Assembly (NCBI GenBank): GCA_900550585.1
Contig: URST01000035.1
Span: forward strand, 1 to 20,428
Reading direction: 5' to 3'
Source of the DNA: an uncultured Eubacteriales bacterium
GTDB taxonomy: Bacteria; Bacillota; Clostridia; Oscillospirales; Oscillospiraceae
Length of the DNA: 20,428 nucleotides
In this document: one piece after another, positions 1-6,554 of the stretch
How the letters are laid out: every line of letters starts with the position of its first letter
Numbering within the stretch: the first letter of the stretch is position 1
Notes under the pieces: generated by a model
Databases searched by the model: none
What the model saw: the letters and a program-made list of their open reading frames with translations, nothing else
What the model was told of the DNA's origin: nothing
Made by a program: the position numbers and the translations under genes

Positions 1-306
1 CCGGCGCTGCCGGTGACGGACACGGTGAAGGTGGCGGATATGGCGGGGCTGGTGCTGTCCACCCCGGACCGCAGCACCCTGTTCGCGGTGCAGACGCCCC
101 AGGTCTTTCAGGCCAACATCCTGAAGGCGGCGCTGCAGTCCGCGCTGGCCGCGGGTGTGGCGTTGACCGACGATTGTTCTGCTGTGGAAAGGCTTGGCAA
201 GGAAGTTTACTTGACACCTGGATGGCGGGAAAACATCAAGATCACCACGCCGGAGGATATGGCTGTGGCCGAGGCATTCCTGCGCCGGAGAGGAGATGCG
301 CAATGA
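1..306 (+). CDS. ispD: 2-C-methyl-D-erythritol 4-phosphate cytidylyltransferase, C-terminal part (5' end outside window)
   Basis: This is the C-terminal ~101 residues of IspD, open from base 1 in frame 1 and ending in TGA at 304-306; the N-terminal nucleotide-binding half lies upstream of the window. IspD transfers CMP from CTP to methylerythritol 4-phosphate in the cytoplasmic MEP isoprenoid pathway. Visible family signatures are PVTDTVK at the left edge, the FAVQTPQVF segment, LTDDCSAVE and the terminal NIKITTPEDMAVAEAFL block, in the order expected for the family. GTG at 13 is an internal codon and not a start. The stop overlaps the start of ispF, which catalyses a later step of the same pathway, so the two are almost certainly co-transcribed and translationally coupled. 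The assignment is firm; only the missing 5' part is unknown. Confidence 0.95.
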   Translation, partial: PALPVTDTVKVADMAGLVLSTPDRSTLFAVQTPQVFQANILKAALQSALAAGVALTDDCSAVERLGKEVYLTPGWRENIKITTPEDMAVAEAFLRRRGDAQ

Positions 307-785
307 TGGGACTGCGGATCGGGAATGGATACGACGTGCATCGTCTGGTGGCAGAGCGCCCGCTGATCCTGGGCGGCGTCACCATTCCCTATGAGCGGGG
401 GCTGCTGGGCCATTCCGACGCGGATGTGCTGGCCCACGCGGTGATGGACGCGCTGCTGGGCGCGGCGGCGCTGGGCGATATCGGCGGCATGTTCCCCGAC
501 AGCGATGAGCGCTGGCGGGGCGCGGACAGCCTGCGCCTTCTGGAGCAGGTGACGGCGCGTCTGGCGGAGAACGGCTGGGCCATCGGCAACGTGGATGCCA
601 CGGTGCTGGCGCAGGCGCCCAAGCTGGCGCCCCACATCCCGGAGATGCGGCGGCGTCTGGCGGCTGCCATGGGCATCGACGTGACGCAGGTGTCCGTCAA
701 GGCCACCACCGAGGAGCATCTGGGCTTCACCGGGGCGGGAGAGGGCATGGCCTGCCACGCCGTGGCGCTGTTGACGGAAAAGTAA
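303..785 (+). CDS. ispF: 2-C-methyl-D-erythritol 2,4-cyclodiphosphate synthase
   Basis: IspF converts CDP-methylerythritol 2-phosphate to methylerythritol 2,4-cyclodiphosphate with release of CMP; the family works as a cytoplasmic homotrimer with a divalent metal. The 160-residue product has normal family length. Metal ligands are visible as D11 and H13 in GNGYDVHRL and H45 in GHSDADVLAHA, followed by the GDIGGMFPDSD block and the C-terminal TTEEHLGFTGAGEG signature. I chose ATG 303 over ATG 306 because AGGAG at 291-295 then lies 7 nt upstream and the start overlaps the ispD stop (ATGA), a coupled arrangement; 306 remains possible. The frame stays open upstream to about 174, but that part only shadows ispD. 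A strong terminator follows at 805-837. Confidence 0.97.
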   Translation: MMGLRIGNGYDVHRLVAERPLILGGVTIPYERGLLGHSDADVLAHAVMDALLGAAALGDIGGMFPDSDERWRGADSLRLLEQVTARLAENGWAIGNVDATVLAQAPKLAPHIPEMRRRLAAAMGIDVTQVSVKATTEEHLGFTGAGEGMACHAVALLTEK

Positions 786-804
786 CTGCATACCAGACAA
801 ACAG

Positions 805-837
805 GCGGGGGCTTCCGGACCGGAGGCTCCCGCTTTT
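805..837 (+). terminator. Rho-independent terminator after ispDF
   Basis: Arms at 805-818 and 820-833 are complementary over 14 positions, including two G-T wobbles, and are followed by TTTT at 834-837. The innermost pairs must open to form a loop because only one base separates the arms. The hairpin begins 19 nt after the ispF stop and separates the isoprenoid genes from the Se/S-carrier pair. Confidence 0.85.
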
Positions 838-885
838 CACATCGGCACCGGCGGACACATAAAATGGCGTGTGAGGAGGTGCGAT

Positions 886-1137
886 ATGGAAGAATATCTG
901 CTGACCGCCCGCTCCGTCACACACGCCCAGCGCATGGCGCAGGCGCTGGCGCAGAATGGGATGCGCGCCGCCATGGGCCGTGCGCCGGTGGGACTGACCG
1001 GCAGCGGCTGCGGCTATGTGCTGCGGCTGCCGGCGTCCAGAGCGCCGGAGGCGGCGGTGCTGCTGCGCAGCTTGGGAATAGGTCCTCTGCGGGTTTTTCA
1101 GCGGCAGGGGAGCGCATATAGCGAGGTGGAAATATGA
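886..1137 (+). CDS. DUF3343-type putative Se/S carrier protein
   Basis: A small 83-residue protein resembling the DUF3343 family, which is described as a putative selenium/sulfur carrier. The pattern seen is a short alpha/beta N-terminus (EEYLLTARSVTHAQRMAQAL), a central GCGYVLRLP motif with the family's conserved cysteine at C42, and a C-terminal helix-strand ending in a short acidic tail. ATG 886 is preferred because GAGGAGGT at 873-880 is 5 nt upstream; an in-frame codon at 871 would lie before that ribosome-binding site. The stop codon overlaps the start of the class V aminotransferase (ATGA at 1134-1137), so the two are coupled. The inferred role is to receive a persulfide or selenium atom on C42 from the downstream desulfurase. 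The family assignment is fairly sure; the biochemical role is a hypothesis. Confidence 0.8.
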   Translation: MEEYLLTARSVTHAQRMAQALAQNGMRAAMGRAPVGLTGSGCGYVLRLPASRAPEAAVLLRSLGIGPLRVFQRQGSAYSEVEI

Positions 1138-2255
1138 TCTATCTGGATGCCGGGGCCACGACGCTGCAAAAACCGGAGTGTGTGCGCCGCGCCATGTACA
1201 GCGCCGTGGCGGCCATGAGCTCGCCGGGACGCGGCAGCTATCCCGCCACGCGGCTGGCGGAGGAGACGGATTTTCAGTGCCGCAGCCTGGCGGCGGAGCT
1301 GTTTGACGTGGATGATCCGGCGCGGGTGGTGTTTACCGGCAACGCCACCCACGGGCTGAACATCGCCATCAAGACGCTGGTGAAGCCGGGGAGCCAGGTC
1401 ATCGTCTCCGGGTACGAACACAACGCGGTGACCAGGCCGCTCCACGGCATCCCGGGTGTGGCGCTGACGGTCGTCGACACGCCGCTGTTCCGTCCGGAGG
1501 CCATGCTGGCGGAGTTTGAGCAGGCACTGGACGCCGGGGCGGACGCGGTGGTCTGCACCCATGTGTCCAACGTGTTCGGCTACCGCCTGCCGGCGGAGGA
1601 CATTGCGGCGCTGTGCCGGAAGCGGGGCGTGCCCTTTGTGCTGGATGCCTCCCAGTCGGCGGGGATGCTGCCGGTGTCCATGAGGGCGCTGGGAGCGGCG
1701 TTCATCGCCATGCCGGGACACAAGGGGCTGTACGGCCCGCAGGGCACGGGACTTCTGCTGTGCGGGCACGAGGCCGCGCCACTGCTGGAGGGCGGCACGG
1801 GCTCCCAGTCCCTGCTGCAGCACATGCCGGAGGAGCTGCCCGACCGTCTGGAGGCGGGCACACACAATATGCCGGGCATCGCGGGACTGCTGGAGGGGCT
1901 GCGGTTCGTCCGGGAGACGGGCATCGACCGCATCGCCGCCCACGAGCGGCAGCTTGCTCTGTACGCATCGGAGCTGCTGGCGGGCATCGACGGCGTGGAG
2001 TTGTTCTGCGACAGGGATTTTGCCCATGAGACGGGGGTCCTGAGCTTCCGCGTCCGGGACCGGGACTGCGAGGAGATGGGAGAGCGTCTGGCTGCGCAGG
2101 GCGCCGCCGTCCGGGCGGGACTGCACTGCGCGCCGCTGGCACACCGCACGGCGGGAACGCTGGAAACCGGCACCATCCGACTGAGTACGTCCGTTTTCAA
2201 CACGCCCCGTGAGGTGGAGGCCTTCGCGGCCATGGTGCGCGCGGCGGTTCGTTAA
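1134..2255 (+). CDS. Class V aminotransferase, cysteine desulfurase / selenocysteine lyase-like
   Basis: A 373-residue PLP enzyme of the NifS/SufS/CsdA type, probably the subfamily related to Enterococcus EF2568. The start reads YLDAGATT as in the family. Residues supporting activity are E95-H96-N97 (EHNA), D171 and Q174 in DASQSAG, the PLP-binding lysine K197 in MPGHKGLYGPQG, and a candidate sulfur/selenium-accepting cysteine C332 in RAGLHCAPLAHRT, a position corresponding to the SufS catalytic loop. Family members remove sulfur or selenium from cysteine or selenocysteine and pass it on as an enzyme-bound persulfide. No iron-sulfur scaffold gene is adjacent; instead the start overlaps the stop of the putative Se/S carrier, which suggests that protein as its partner. 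Whether the substrate is cysteine or selenocysteine cannot be read from the sequence. Confidence 0.9.
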   Translation: MIYLDAGATTLQKPECVRRAMYSAVAAMSSPGRGSYPATRLAEETDFQCRSLAAELFDVDDPARVVFTGNATHGLNIAIKTLVKPGSQVIVSGYEHNAVTRPLHGIPGVALTVVDTPLFRPEAMLAEFEQALDAGADAVVCTHVSNVFGYRLPAEDIAALCRKRGVPFVLDASQSAGMLPVSMRALGAAFIAMPGHKGLYGPQGTGLLLCGHEAAPLLEGGTGSQSLLQHMPEELPDRLEAGTHNMPGIAGLLEGLRFVRETGIDRIAAHERQLALYASELLAGIDGVELFCDRDFAHETGVLSFRVRDRDCEEMGERLAAQGAAVRAGLHCAPLAHRTAGTLETGTIRLSTSVFNTPREVEAFAAMVRAAVR

Positions 2256-2283
2256 ACTGCAAGATTCCTTCAAGATTTTTTTG

Positions 2284-2312
2284 TTGCATTTTCCCAATAT
2301 TTTTTATATAAT
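2284..2312 (+). promoter_or_regulatory. Vegetative (sigma-A type) promoter for the cdaA-led gene run
   Basis: TTGCAT at 2284-2289 and a perfect TATAAT at 2307-2312 are separated by 17 nt, inside a strongly AT-rich stretch (about 2256-2350) that contrasts with the GC-rich surroundings. Transcription would start near 2319, giving a leader of about 47 nt before cdaA. I see no convincing terminator hairpin for the upstream gene in this gap and no recognisable riboswitch. Confidence 0.8.
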
Positions 2313-2365
2313 GTTAATATCTATTTCTATGCGGAGTTTTTGTCCGATACGGGAAGGTTGACAGT

Positions 2366-3256
2366 ATGGAGACAGTGCTGGCGTTTTTAGAAAAAATTGG
2401 GAATTACTTAGTGCTCGTGCGTTTTACGGACATTCTGGACGTGGTCATCATCGCGTTCCTGGTCTACAAGCTGCTGGATCTGGTCAAGAGCACGCGGGCG
2501 GAAAACATCCTCAAGGGCGTGGTGATGTTCCTGCTGGCCCTGTGGCTGTCGGAGATCTTCCATCTCAACGGCATCGCCTATATTCTGGGCAACATGGTGC
2601 AGGTGGGCATTCTGGCCCTCATCATCCTGTTCCAGCCGGAGATCCGTCAGATCCTGGAAAAGCTGGGCAGCAAGAACATCCGCCTGCTACGGGCGTTTAC
2701 GCCGGCCCAGCAGCAGACGGAGCTGGAAAGAGCCATTGACCAGACGGTCATCGCCTGCAGCGAGATGTCCCAGACCAAGACCGGCGTGCTCATCGTGTTC
2801 GAGCGGCACATCCAGCTGGACGACATGGTGCGCAGCGGCACCACGCTGGATGCCGCCGTGTCCTCCGAGCTGCTGAAGAACATCTTCTTCGTGAAGGCAC
2901 CCATGCATGACGGCGCCGTCATTATCCGCCACGGGCGTATTCTGGGTGCCGGGTGCATGCTGCCGCTGTCCAAGAATGTGAACCTCAGCCGCGATCTGGG
3001 CATGCGGCACCGGGCCGGCATCGGCATGAGCGAGAACTCCGACGCGGTGGTGGTCATCGTGTCGGAGGAGACCGGCTCCATCTCCGTGGCGGTGGGCGGC
3101 ATGCTCAAGCGCCACCTGATGCCCGAGACGCTGTCCAAGCTGCTGCGCAACGAGCTGATGCCGCAGCCGGAGGAGCTGGAGGACAAGCCGCGCCGCAGTC
3201 TGGCGGATATGCTGGGTCTGCGCAGGAAGGAGGACGGCCATGGAACAGAAGAATGA
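2366..3256 (+). CDS. cdaA: Diadenylate cyclase CdaA (c-di-AMP synthase)
   Basis: A 296-residue membrane diadenylate cyclase, which condenses two ATP into cyclic di-AMP, a messenger controlling potassium/osmolyte balance and cell-wall homeostasis. Three hydrophobic segments are seen at about residues 22-40, 49-65 and 72-90, followed by a short linker and the cytoplasmic DAC domain. Catalytic signatures are D182-G183-A184 in MHDGAVIIRHGRILGAGCMLP and R214-H215-R216 in RHRAGIGMSENSDAVVV. GGAAGG at 2352-2357 is 8 nt upstream of the ATG. The C-terminal tail (about 265-296) is charged. The gene overlaps cdaR by 17 nt, matching the conserved cdaA-cdaR pair; glmM, which often follows in Firmicutes, is not the next gene here. 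This is the first gene after the promoter at 2284-2312. Confidence 0.97.
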   Translation: METVLAFLEKIGNYLVLVRFTDILDVVIIAFLVYKLLDLVKSTRAENILKGVVMFLLALWLSEIFHLNGIAYILGNMVQVGILALIILFQPEIRQILEKLGSKNIRLLRAFTPAQQQTELERAIDQTVIACSEMSQTKTGVLIVFERHIQLDDMVRSGTTLDAAVSSELLKNIFFVKAPMHDGAVIIRHGRILGAGCMLPLSKNVNLSRDLGMRHRAGIGMSENSDAVVVIVSEETGSISVAVGGMLKRHLMPETLSKLLRNELMPQPEELEDKPRRSLADMLGLRRKEDGHGTEE

Positions 3257-4535
3257 GAAAACCGGCTCCAGCCGGAGAAAAGCGCTGCAGGTCATTGCCT
3301 CCATTCTGGTCGCCATCGCGGTGTGGGTCTATGTGGACGTGGAAAAAGCGCCGGACCGCACCAAGACCATCCGCGATATCCCCGTGGAATTTTCCGGTGA
3401 GTCCACCACGCTGGCCGACAAGAACCTGATGCTCCTGTCCGGCTACGACACCACGGTGGATCTGACCATTAAGGGCCCCAAGCGGGAGCTGGTGAAGATC
3501 AGCAAGGACAATGTGCGCCTGGTGGCCAGCACGTCCAGCATCGACTCCGTGGGCGTGCACACCCTGCGCTGGGACCCCATCTATCCCGATGGTGTGCAGT
3601 CCTCGGCACTGACGGTGGACTGGGCCAGCAAGTACAAGGTGACGGTCACGGTGGGTGAGCTGTACACCAAGGAGGTGCCGGTGAACTGCACCGTCACCGG
3701 ACAGGTGGCCGACGGCTACTTCACCGGTGAGACGGTGCTGGATCCCACATCGCTGGTGCTGCGGGGCCAGCGGGACGACCTGCTGAACGTGGCCTATGCC
3801 AAGCTGACGGTGGACATCAGCGACGCCACACGGTCTGTGATCCAGACGGAGAGCGTGCAGTTGTACGACAATGACGACAACCCCGTGGACAACAGCAATA
3901 TCCGCACCAATGCCAGCCTTATCCAGGCCAAGGTGCCGGTGCTGACCACCAAGGAGGTCAGTCTGGCGGTGGAGCTGTCCGGCGTGCCCGGTGTGGCGGG
4001 GCAGAGCATCAAGACCACCGTTACGCCCACCAGCGTGCGGCTCATCGGTGAGGCGGATGTGCTGGAGAATATCAACGAGATCGTGCTGGCCACCCTGTAT
4101 ATCGAGGATCTTGAGCTCTGGCAGCAGAACAGCTATGTGGTCACGGCGCCGGACGGCACCTGGCTGGCCAACAGCAACGAGGTAGCCACCGTGGAGATCT
4201 CCATGGAGGGCATCGAGGAAAAGACCGTCACGGTGAACAGCTTCAGCTACGCCAATGTGCCGGACGGCCTGTACGCGGAAATCACCGAACAGCTGGATGT
4301 GCGGCTGTGGGGCCTCAGCGAGGAGCTGGAAGAGCTGGATGCCTCCGCGCTGACGGCCACGGCGGAGCTTGGCGAGGTGACGGAAACGGGCAGCTACCGT
4401 GTGCCGGTAACGGTGACGGTCAGCGGCTATAAGGATGTGACGGTGAAGGGCAGCTACGAGGTGACGGTGTATATCACCGACGTGGCGCCGGAGCCGCCTG
4501 CGGATACAGACAGCCAGCCGGTGAAGAAACCGTAA
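3240..4535 (+). CDS. cdaR: YbbR-domain regulator of CdaA
   Basis: A 431-residue single-pass membrane protein: a short charged N-terminus, one transmembrane helix at about residues 15-33 (ALQVIASILVAIAVWVYVDV), then a long extracytoplasmic part rich in valine, threonine and beta-strand periodicity. It contains repeated YbbR-type units, probably four, judged from recurring patterns such as VDLTIKGPKRELVKI, TSLVLRGQRDDLLNV, TSVRLIGEADVLENI and LDVRLWGLSEELEEL. YbbR/CdaR proteins bind CdaA and modulate its activity from outside the membrane. The ATG at 3240 lies inside the end of cdaA, so translation is coupled. The C-terminal tail is proline/acid-rich (APEPPADTDSQ) and unlikely to be folded. The exact repeat count would need a profile search. 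Confidence 0.93.
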   Translation: MEQKNEKTGSSRRKALQVIASILVAIAVWVYVDVEKAPDRTKTIRDIPVEFSGESTTLADKNLMLLSGYDTTVDLTIKGPKRELVKISKDNVRLVASTSSIDSVGVHTLRWDPIYPDGVQSSALTVDWASKYKVTVTVGELYTKEVPVNCTVTGQVADGYFTGETVLDPTSLVLRGQRDDLLNVAYAKLTVDISDATRSVIQTESVQLYDNDDNPVDNSNIRTNASLIQAKVPVLTTKEVSLAVELSGVPGVAGQSIKTTVTPTSVRLIGEADVLENINEIVLATLYIEDLELWQQNSYVVTAPDGTWLANSNEVATVEISMEGIEEKTVTVNSFSYANVPDGLYAEITEQLDVRLWGLSEELEELDASALTATAELGEVTETGSYRVPVTVTVSGYKDVTVKGSYEVTVYITDVAPEPPADTDSQPVKKP

Positions 4536-4555
4536 GGCTGGCGCGGAGGTAAAGA

Positions 4556-4963
4556 ATGACACAGATCGCAACAGTGGAAAAGCTGCTGCCCGGTGGGTAT
4601 GCGGAGATCTCCGTACCCCGCAAGTCCGCCTGCGGGCACGACTGCGAGGAATGCGCCGGATGCGGCATGACGGGCGCGGCCATCCGCGCCCGGGCGAAGA
4701 ATAATGCCGATGCCCAGCCGGGCGACAAGGTCGTGGTGGAGAGCAGCACCAAAAAGCTGCTGGGCGTGGCGGCGCTGGTGTATTTGCTGCCCGTGGCGGG
4801 ATTCCTGCTGGGATACTTCCTGACGGCGGGGCTGCCCACGGAGGGCTGGCGCTACACGGCGGCCATCATCGCGGCGGCGTTGTTCTTCCTGCCCAGCGTG
4901 TTTTATGACCGCCACGCAAGGAAAAACGAGAGCCTGACCTACACCATCCTGCGGCTGTTCTGA
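4556..4963 (+). CDS. RseC/SoxR-reducing-system-like membrane protein
   Basis: A 135-residue protein with the layout of the RseC (SoxR reducing system) family: a soluble N-terminal region with a cysteine cluster C26-x3-C30-x2-C33-x2-C36, then two transmembrane helices at about 69-91 and 99-117, and a short basic C-terminal tail. In proteobacteria RseC is associated with redox control (Rsx/Rnf complex and SoxR); in Firmicutes the role is poorly known. The cluster could hold a metal or an Fe-S centre, which is inference. GCGGAGGT just upstream of ATG 4556 is a good ribosome-binding site. No rnf or rsx genes are present in the window, so its redox partner, if any, is elsewhere. The following DUF5685 gene begins 3 nt after its stop. 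Confidence 0.8.
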   Translation: MTQIATVEKLLPGGYAEISVPRKSACGHDCEECAGCGMTGAAIRARAKNNADAQPGDKVVVESSTKKLLGVAALVYLLPVAGFLLGYFLTAGLPTEGWRYTAAIIAAALFFLPSVFYDRHARKNESLTYTILRLF

Positions 4964-4966
4964 CGG

Positions 4967-5863
4967 ATGTTCGGATATGTACGGCCCTCGAATGACCGGC
5001 TGACGGAGGAGGAACGGCAGACGTTCCAAGCCGCCTACTGCGGCCTGTGCCATACGCTGGGTAAGCGGTACGGCGCGGCGGGACGGATGATCCTCAACTA
5101 TGACCTGACGTTTCTGGCTATGCTCCTGTCGGAGGGCGGCGGCACCTGCGAAAAGCGGTGCGCCGTCCACCCCGTCCGGAAGCGGCGGTGTGCCTGCGGC
5201 GACGCCGCCATGGATGTGGCAGCCGATATGAGTGTGATCCTGACGTGGTGGCAGATACAAGACGGCATCGCCGACCACGGCTTTTTCAAGGGCTTGAAGT
5301 ACAGGACAGCCGCGCTGCTGCTGGGTCGGGCCTATCGCAAGGCGCGGGAGCGGCAGCCGCAGTTCGATGCGGACACCCAAGCGCACCTGGCCACGCTGGC
5401 CGCGCTGGAGCAGGAGCACTGTCCGTCGCTGGACAAACCGGCGGACGCCTTTGCGGCGCTGCTGGCCGGTGCGGCACAGCGGGTGGAGGATCCGGTAAAG
5501 CGCCGTGTGGCGGAGCAGCTGCTGTACCACCTGGGACGCTGGGTCTATCTGACGGACGCGGCGGACGATCTGGCGGACGACCTGCGCTCCGGCAGCTACA
5601 ACCCGCTGGCGCTGCGGTTCCCATTGGAGAACGGCGCGCTGACGGCGGAGGGGCGGCAGCAGCTGGCCGCGACGCTGGACGGCTCTGTGCGGGCCATGGC
5701 GGCGGCCTTCGAACTGGCGGACTTCGGCGCATACACGCCGGTGATCCGGGCCACGGTGTATGAGGGGTTATATCTGGTGGGCGCGGCTGTGCTGAACGGT
5801 ACGTTCCACCGGCGGAGACGAGAGAGACAAGCTATACGAAAGGCGGACACCAACGATGCGTGA
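4967..5863 (+). CDS. DUF5685 family protein of unknown function
   Basis: A 298-residue protein, mainly helical, recognised as DUF5685 from its start (MFGYVRP) and the YCGLCHTLGKRYG motif. It has no signal peptide and no clear transmembrane helix. Cysteines cluster in pairs: C25-x2-C28, C61-x3-C65 and C75-x-C77, suggesting metal binding. Two aspartate motifs stand out: D99-x3-D103 (QIQDGIADHG) and D197 through D205 in LGRWVYLTDAADDLADDLRS, followed by GSYNPL. Their form and order resemble the two Asp-rich motifs of squalene/phytoene synthases, so a diverged all-alpha prenyltransferase fold is possible; this is my inference and not an established function. There is no clear ribosome-binding site, so translation probably depends on coupling to the upstream gene. 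The gene overlaps the J-domain gene by 8 nt. Confidence 0.8.
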   Translation: MFGYVRPSNDRLTEEERQTFQAAYCGLCHTLGKRYGAAGRMILNYDLTFLAMLLSEGGGTCEKRCAVHPVRKRRCACGDAAMDVAADMSVILTWWQIQDGIADHGFFKGLKYRTAALLLGRAYRKARERQPQFDADTQAHLATLAALEQEHCPSLDKPADAFAALLAGAAQRVEDPVKRRVAEQLLYHLGRWVYLTDAADDLADDLRSGSYNPLALRFPLENGALTAEGRQQLAATLDGSVRAMAAAFELADFGAYTPVIRATVYEGLYLVGAAVLNGTFHRRRRERQAIRKADTNDA

Positions 5864-6512
5864 TCCCTATCAGGTGCTGGGCGTGCCCAGCACCGCCACG
5901 GACGATGAAGTGAAGAAAGCCTATCGTGATCTGGCGCGGAAGTATCATCCCGACAACTATCACGACAATCCGCTGGCCGATCTGGCGCAGGAGCGCATGA
6001 AGGAGATCAACGAGGCCTATGAGACCATCCAGAGCCAGCGCAAGGCCGCCCGGAACGGCGGCTACGGCGGTGCGGCGGGGTACGGCGGTTATAATCAGGG
6101 ATACGGCCAGAGCTACGGCGGGACGGGGTACTCCTCGGCCTACGGCACCGGGGCCACAAGGCTCCAGCGCATTCGCATGGCCATCTCCCAGGGTGATCTG
6201 AATCTGGCGGAGGAGCTGCTGAACGCACAGACCGACCACGATGCGGAGTGGAACTTCCTCAAAGGCGTGATCTGCACCCGCCGCGGCTGGCTGGACGAGG
6301 CGCGGCGCTATTACCAGACCGCCGTGCAGATGGAGCCGGACAATGCGGAGTACCAGCGTGCGCTGGACATGGCGGAGGGACGGCAGAACGCCTACCGGCC
6401 CAACGGCTACGGCTCCGTCACCACAGGAAACTGCGACAACACCGACTGCCTGCGGCTGTGCGGCATCAGCCTGTGCTGCAACGCGCTGGGCGTGCCCGTC
6501 TGCTTCTGCTGA
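5856..6512 (+). CDS. J-domain (DnaJ-like) protein with Cys-rich C-terminal tail
   Basis: A 218-residue J-domain protein. Residues about 3-62 form the J domain with the H31-P32-D33 tripeptide that stimulates DnaK ATPase. Residues about 66-97 are a Gly/Tyr-rich flexible linker. Residues about 105-175 look like paired helices of a TPR-like unit (NLAEELLNA, WLDEARRYYQTAVQMEPDNAEY). The last 26 residues contain seven cysteines (C193, C198, C202, C207, C208, C216, C218), ending C-x-C. It lacks the classical DnaJ zinc-finger repeats and the C-terminal client-binding domains, so it is not canonical DnaJ but a specialised co-chaperone. The start at 5856 sits inside the end of the DUF5685 gene, so that Cys-containing protein is a candidate partner or client (inference). 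The Cys tail may bind metal or undergo redox or lipid modification; the sequence does not say which. Confidence 0.88.
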   Translation: MRDPYQVLGVPSTATDDEVKKAYRDLARKYHPDNYHDNPLADLAQERMKEINEAYETIQSQRKAARNGGYGGAAGYGGYNQGYGQSYGGTGYSSAYGTGATRLQRIRMAISQGDLNLAEELLNAQTDHDAEWNFLKGVICTRRGWLDEARRYYQTAVQMEPDNAEYQRALDMAEGRQNAYRPNGYGSVTTGNCDNTDCLRLCGISLCCNALGVPVCFC

Positions 6513-6528
6513 CGGCGGAGCGGGTTTT
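6495..6528 (+). terminator. Possible weak terminator or hairpin at the end of the J-domain gene
   Basis: The segment 6495-6503 can pair with about 6515-6524 with one bulge and G-T wobbles, followed by TTTT at 6525-6528. It spans the stop codon of the J-domain gene, so translating ribosomes would disrupt it. It sits in the widest gap (42 nt) inside the long gene run. The stem is imperfect, so this is a weak call. Confidence 0.3.
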
Positions 6529-6554
6529 CTCAATATGACAAAGGAGATGATCGA

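Noticed and set aside
836..865. TTCACA and TAAAAT with 18-nt spacing before the Se/S carrier
   Set aside because: The match is weak, it overlaps the terminator tail, and the start it implies (~872) would leave almost no leader before the ribosome-binding site. The pair must have some promoter, but I cannot place it with confidence.
2260..2277. Direct repeat CAAGATT twice, followed by a T run, after the desulfurase gene
   Set aside because: It is not an inverted repeat and cannot form a terminator stem; seven bases repeated in AT-rich DNA is likely chance.
303..5863. A functional link between ispD/ispF and the prenyl-synthase-like DUF5685 gene
   Set aside because: They are 4 kb apart, separated by a terminator and a promoter, with unrelated genes between them; shared strand alone is no evidence.
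6051..6150. Gly/Tyr-rich repeats in the J-domain gene
   Set aside because: These are the low-complexity protein linker typical of J-domain proteins, not a DNA repeat or element.
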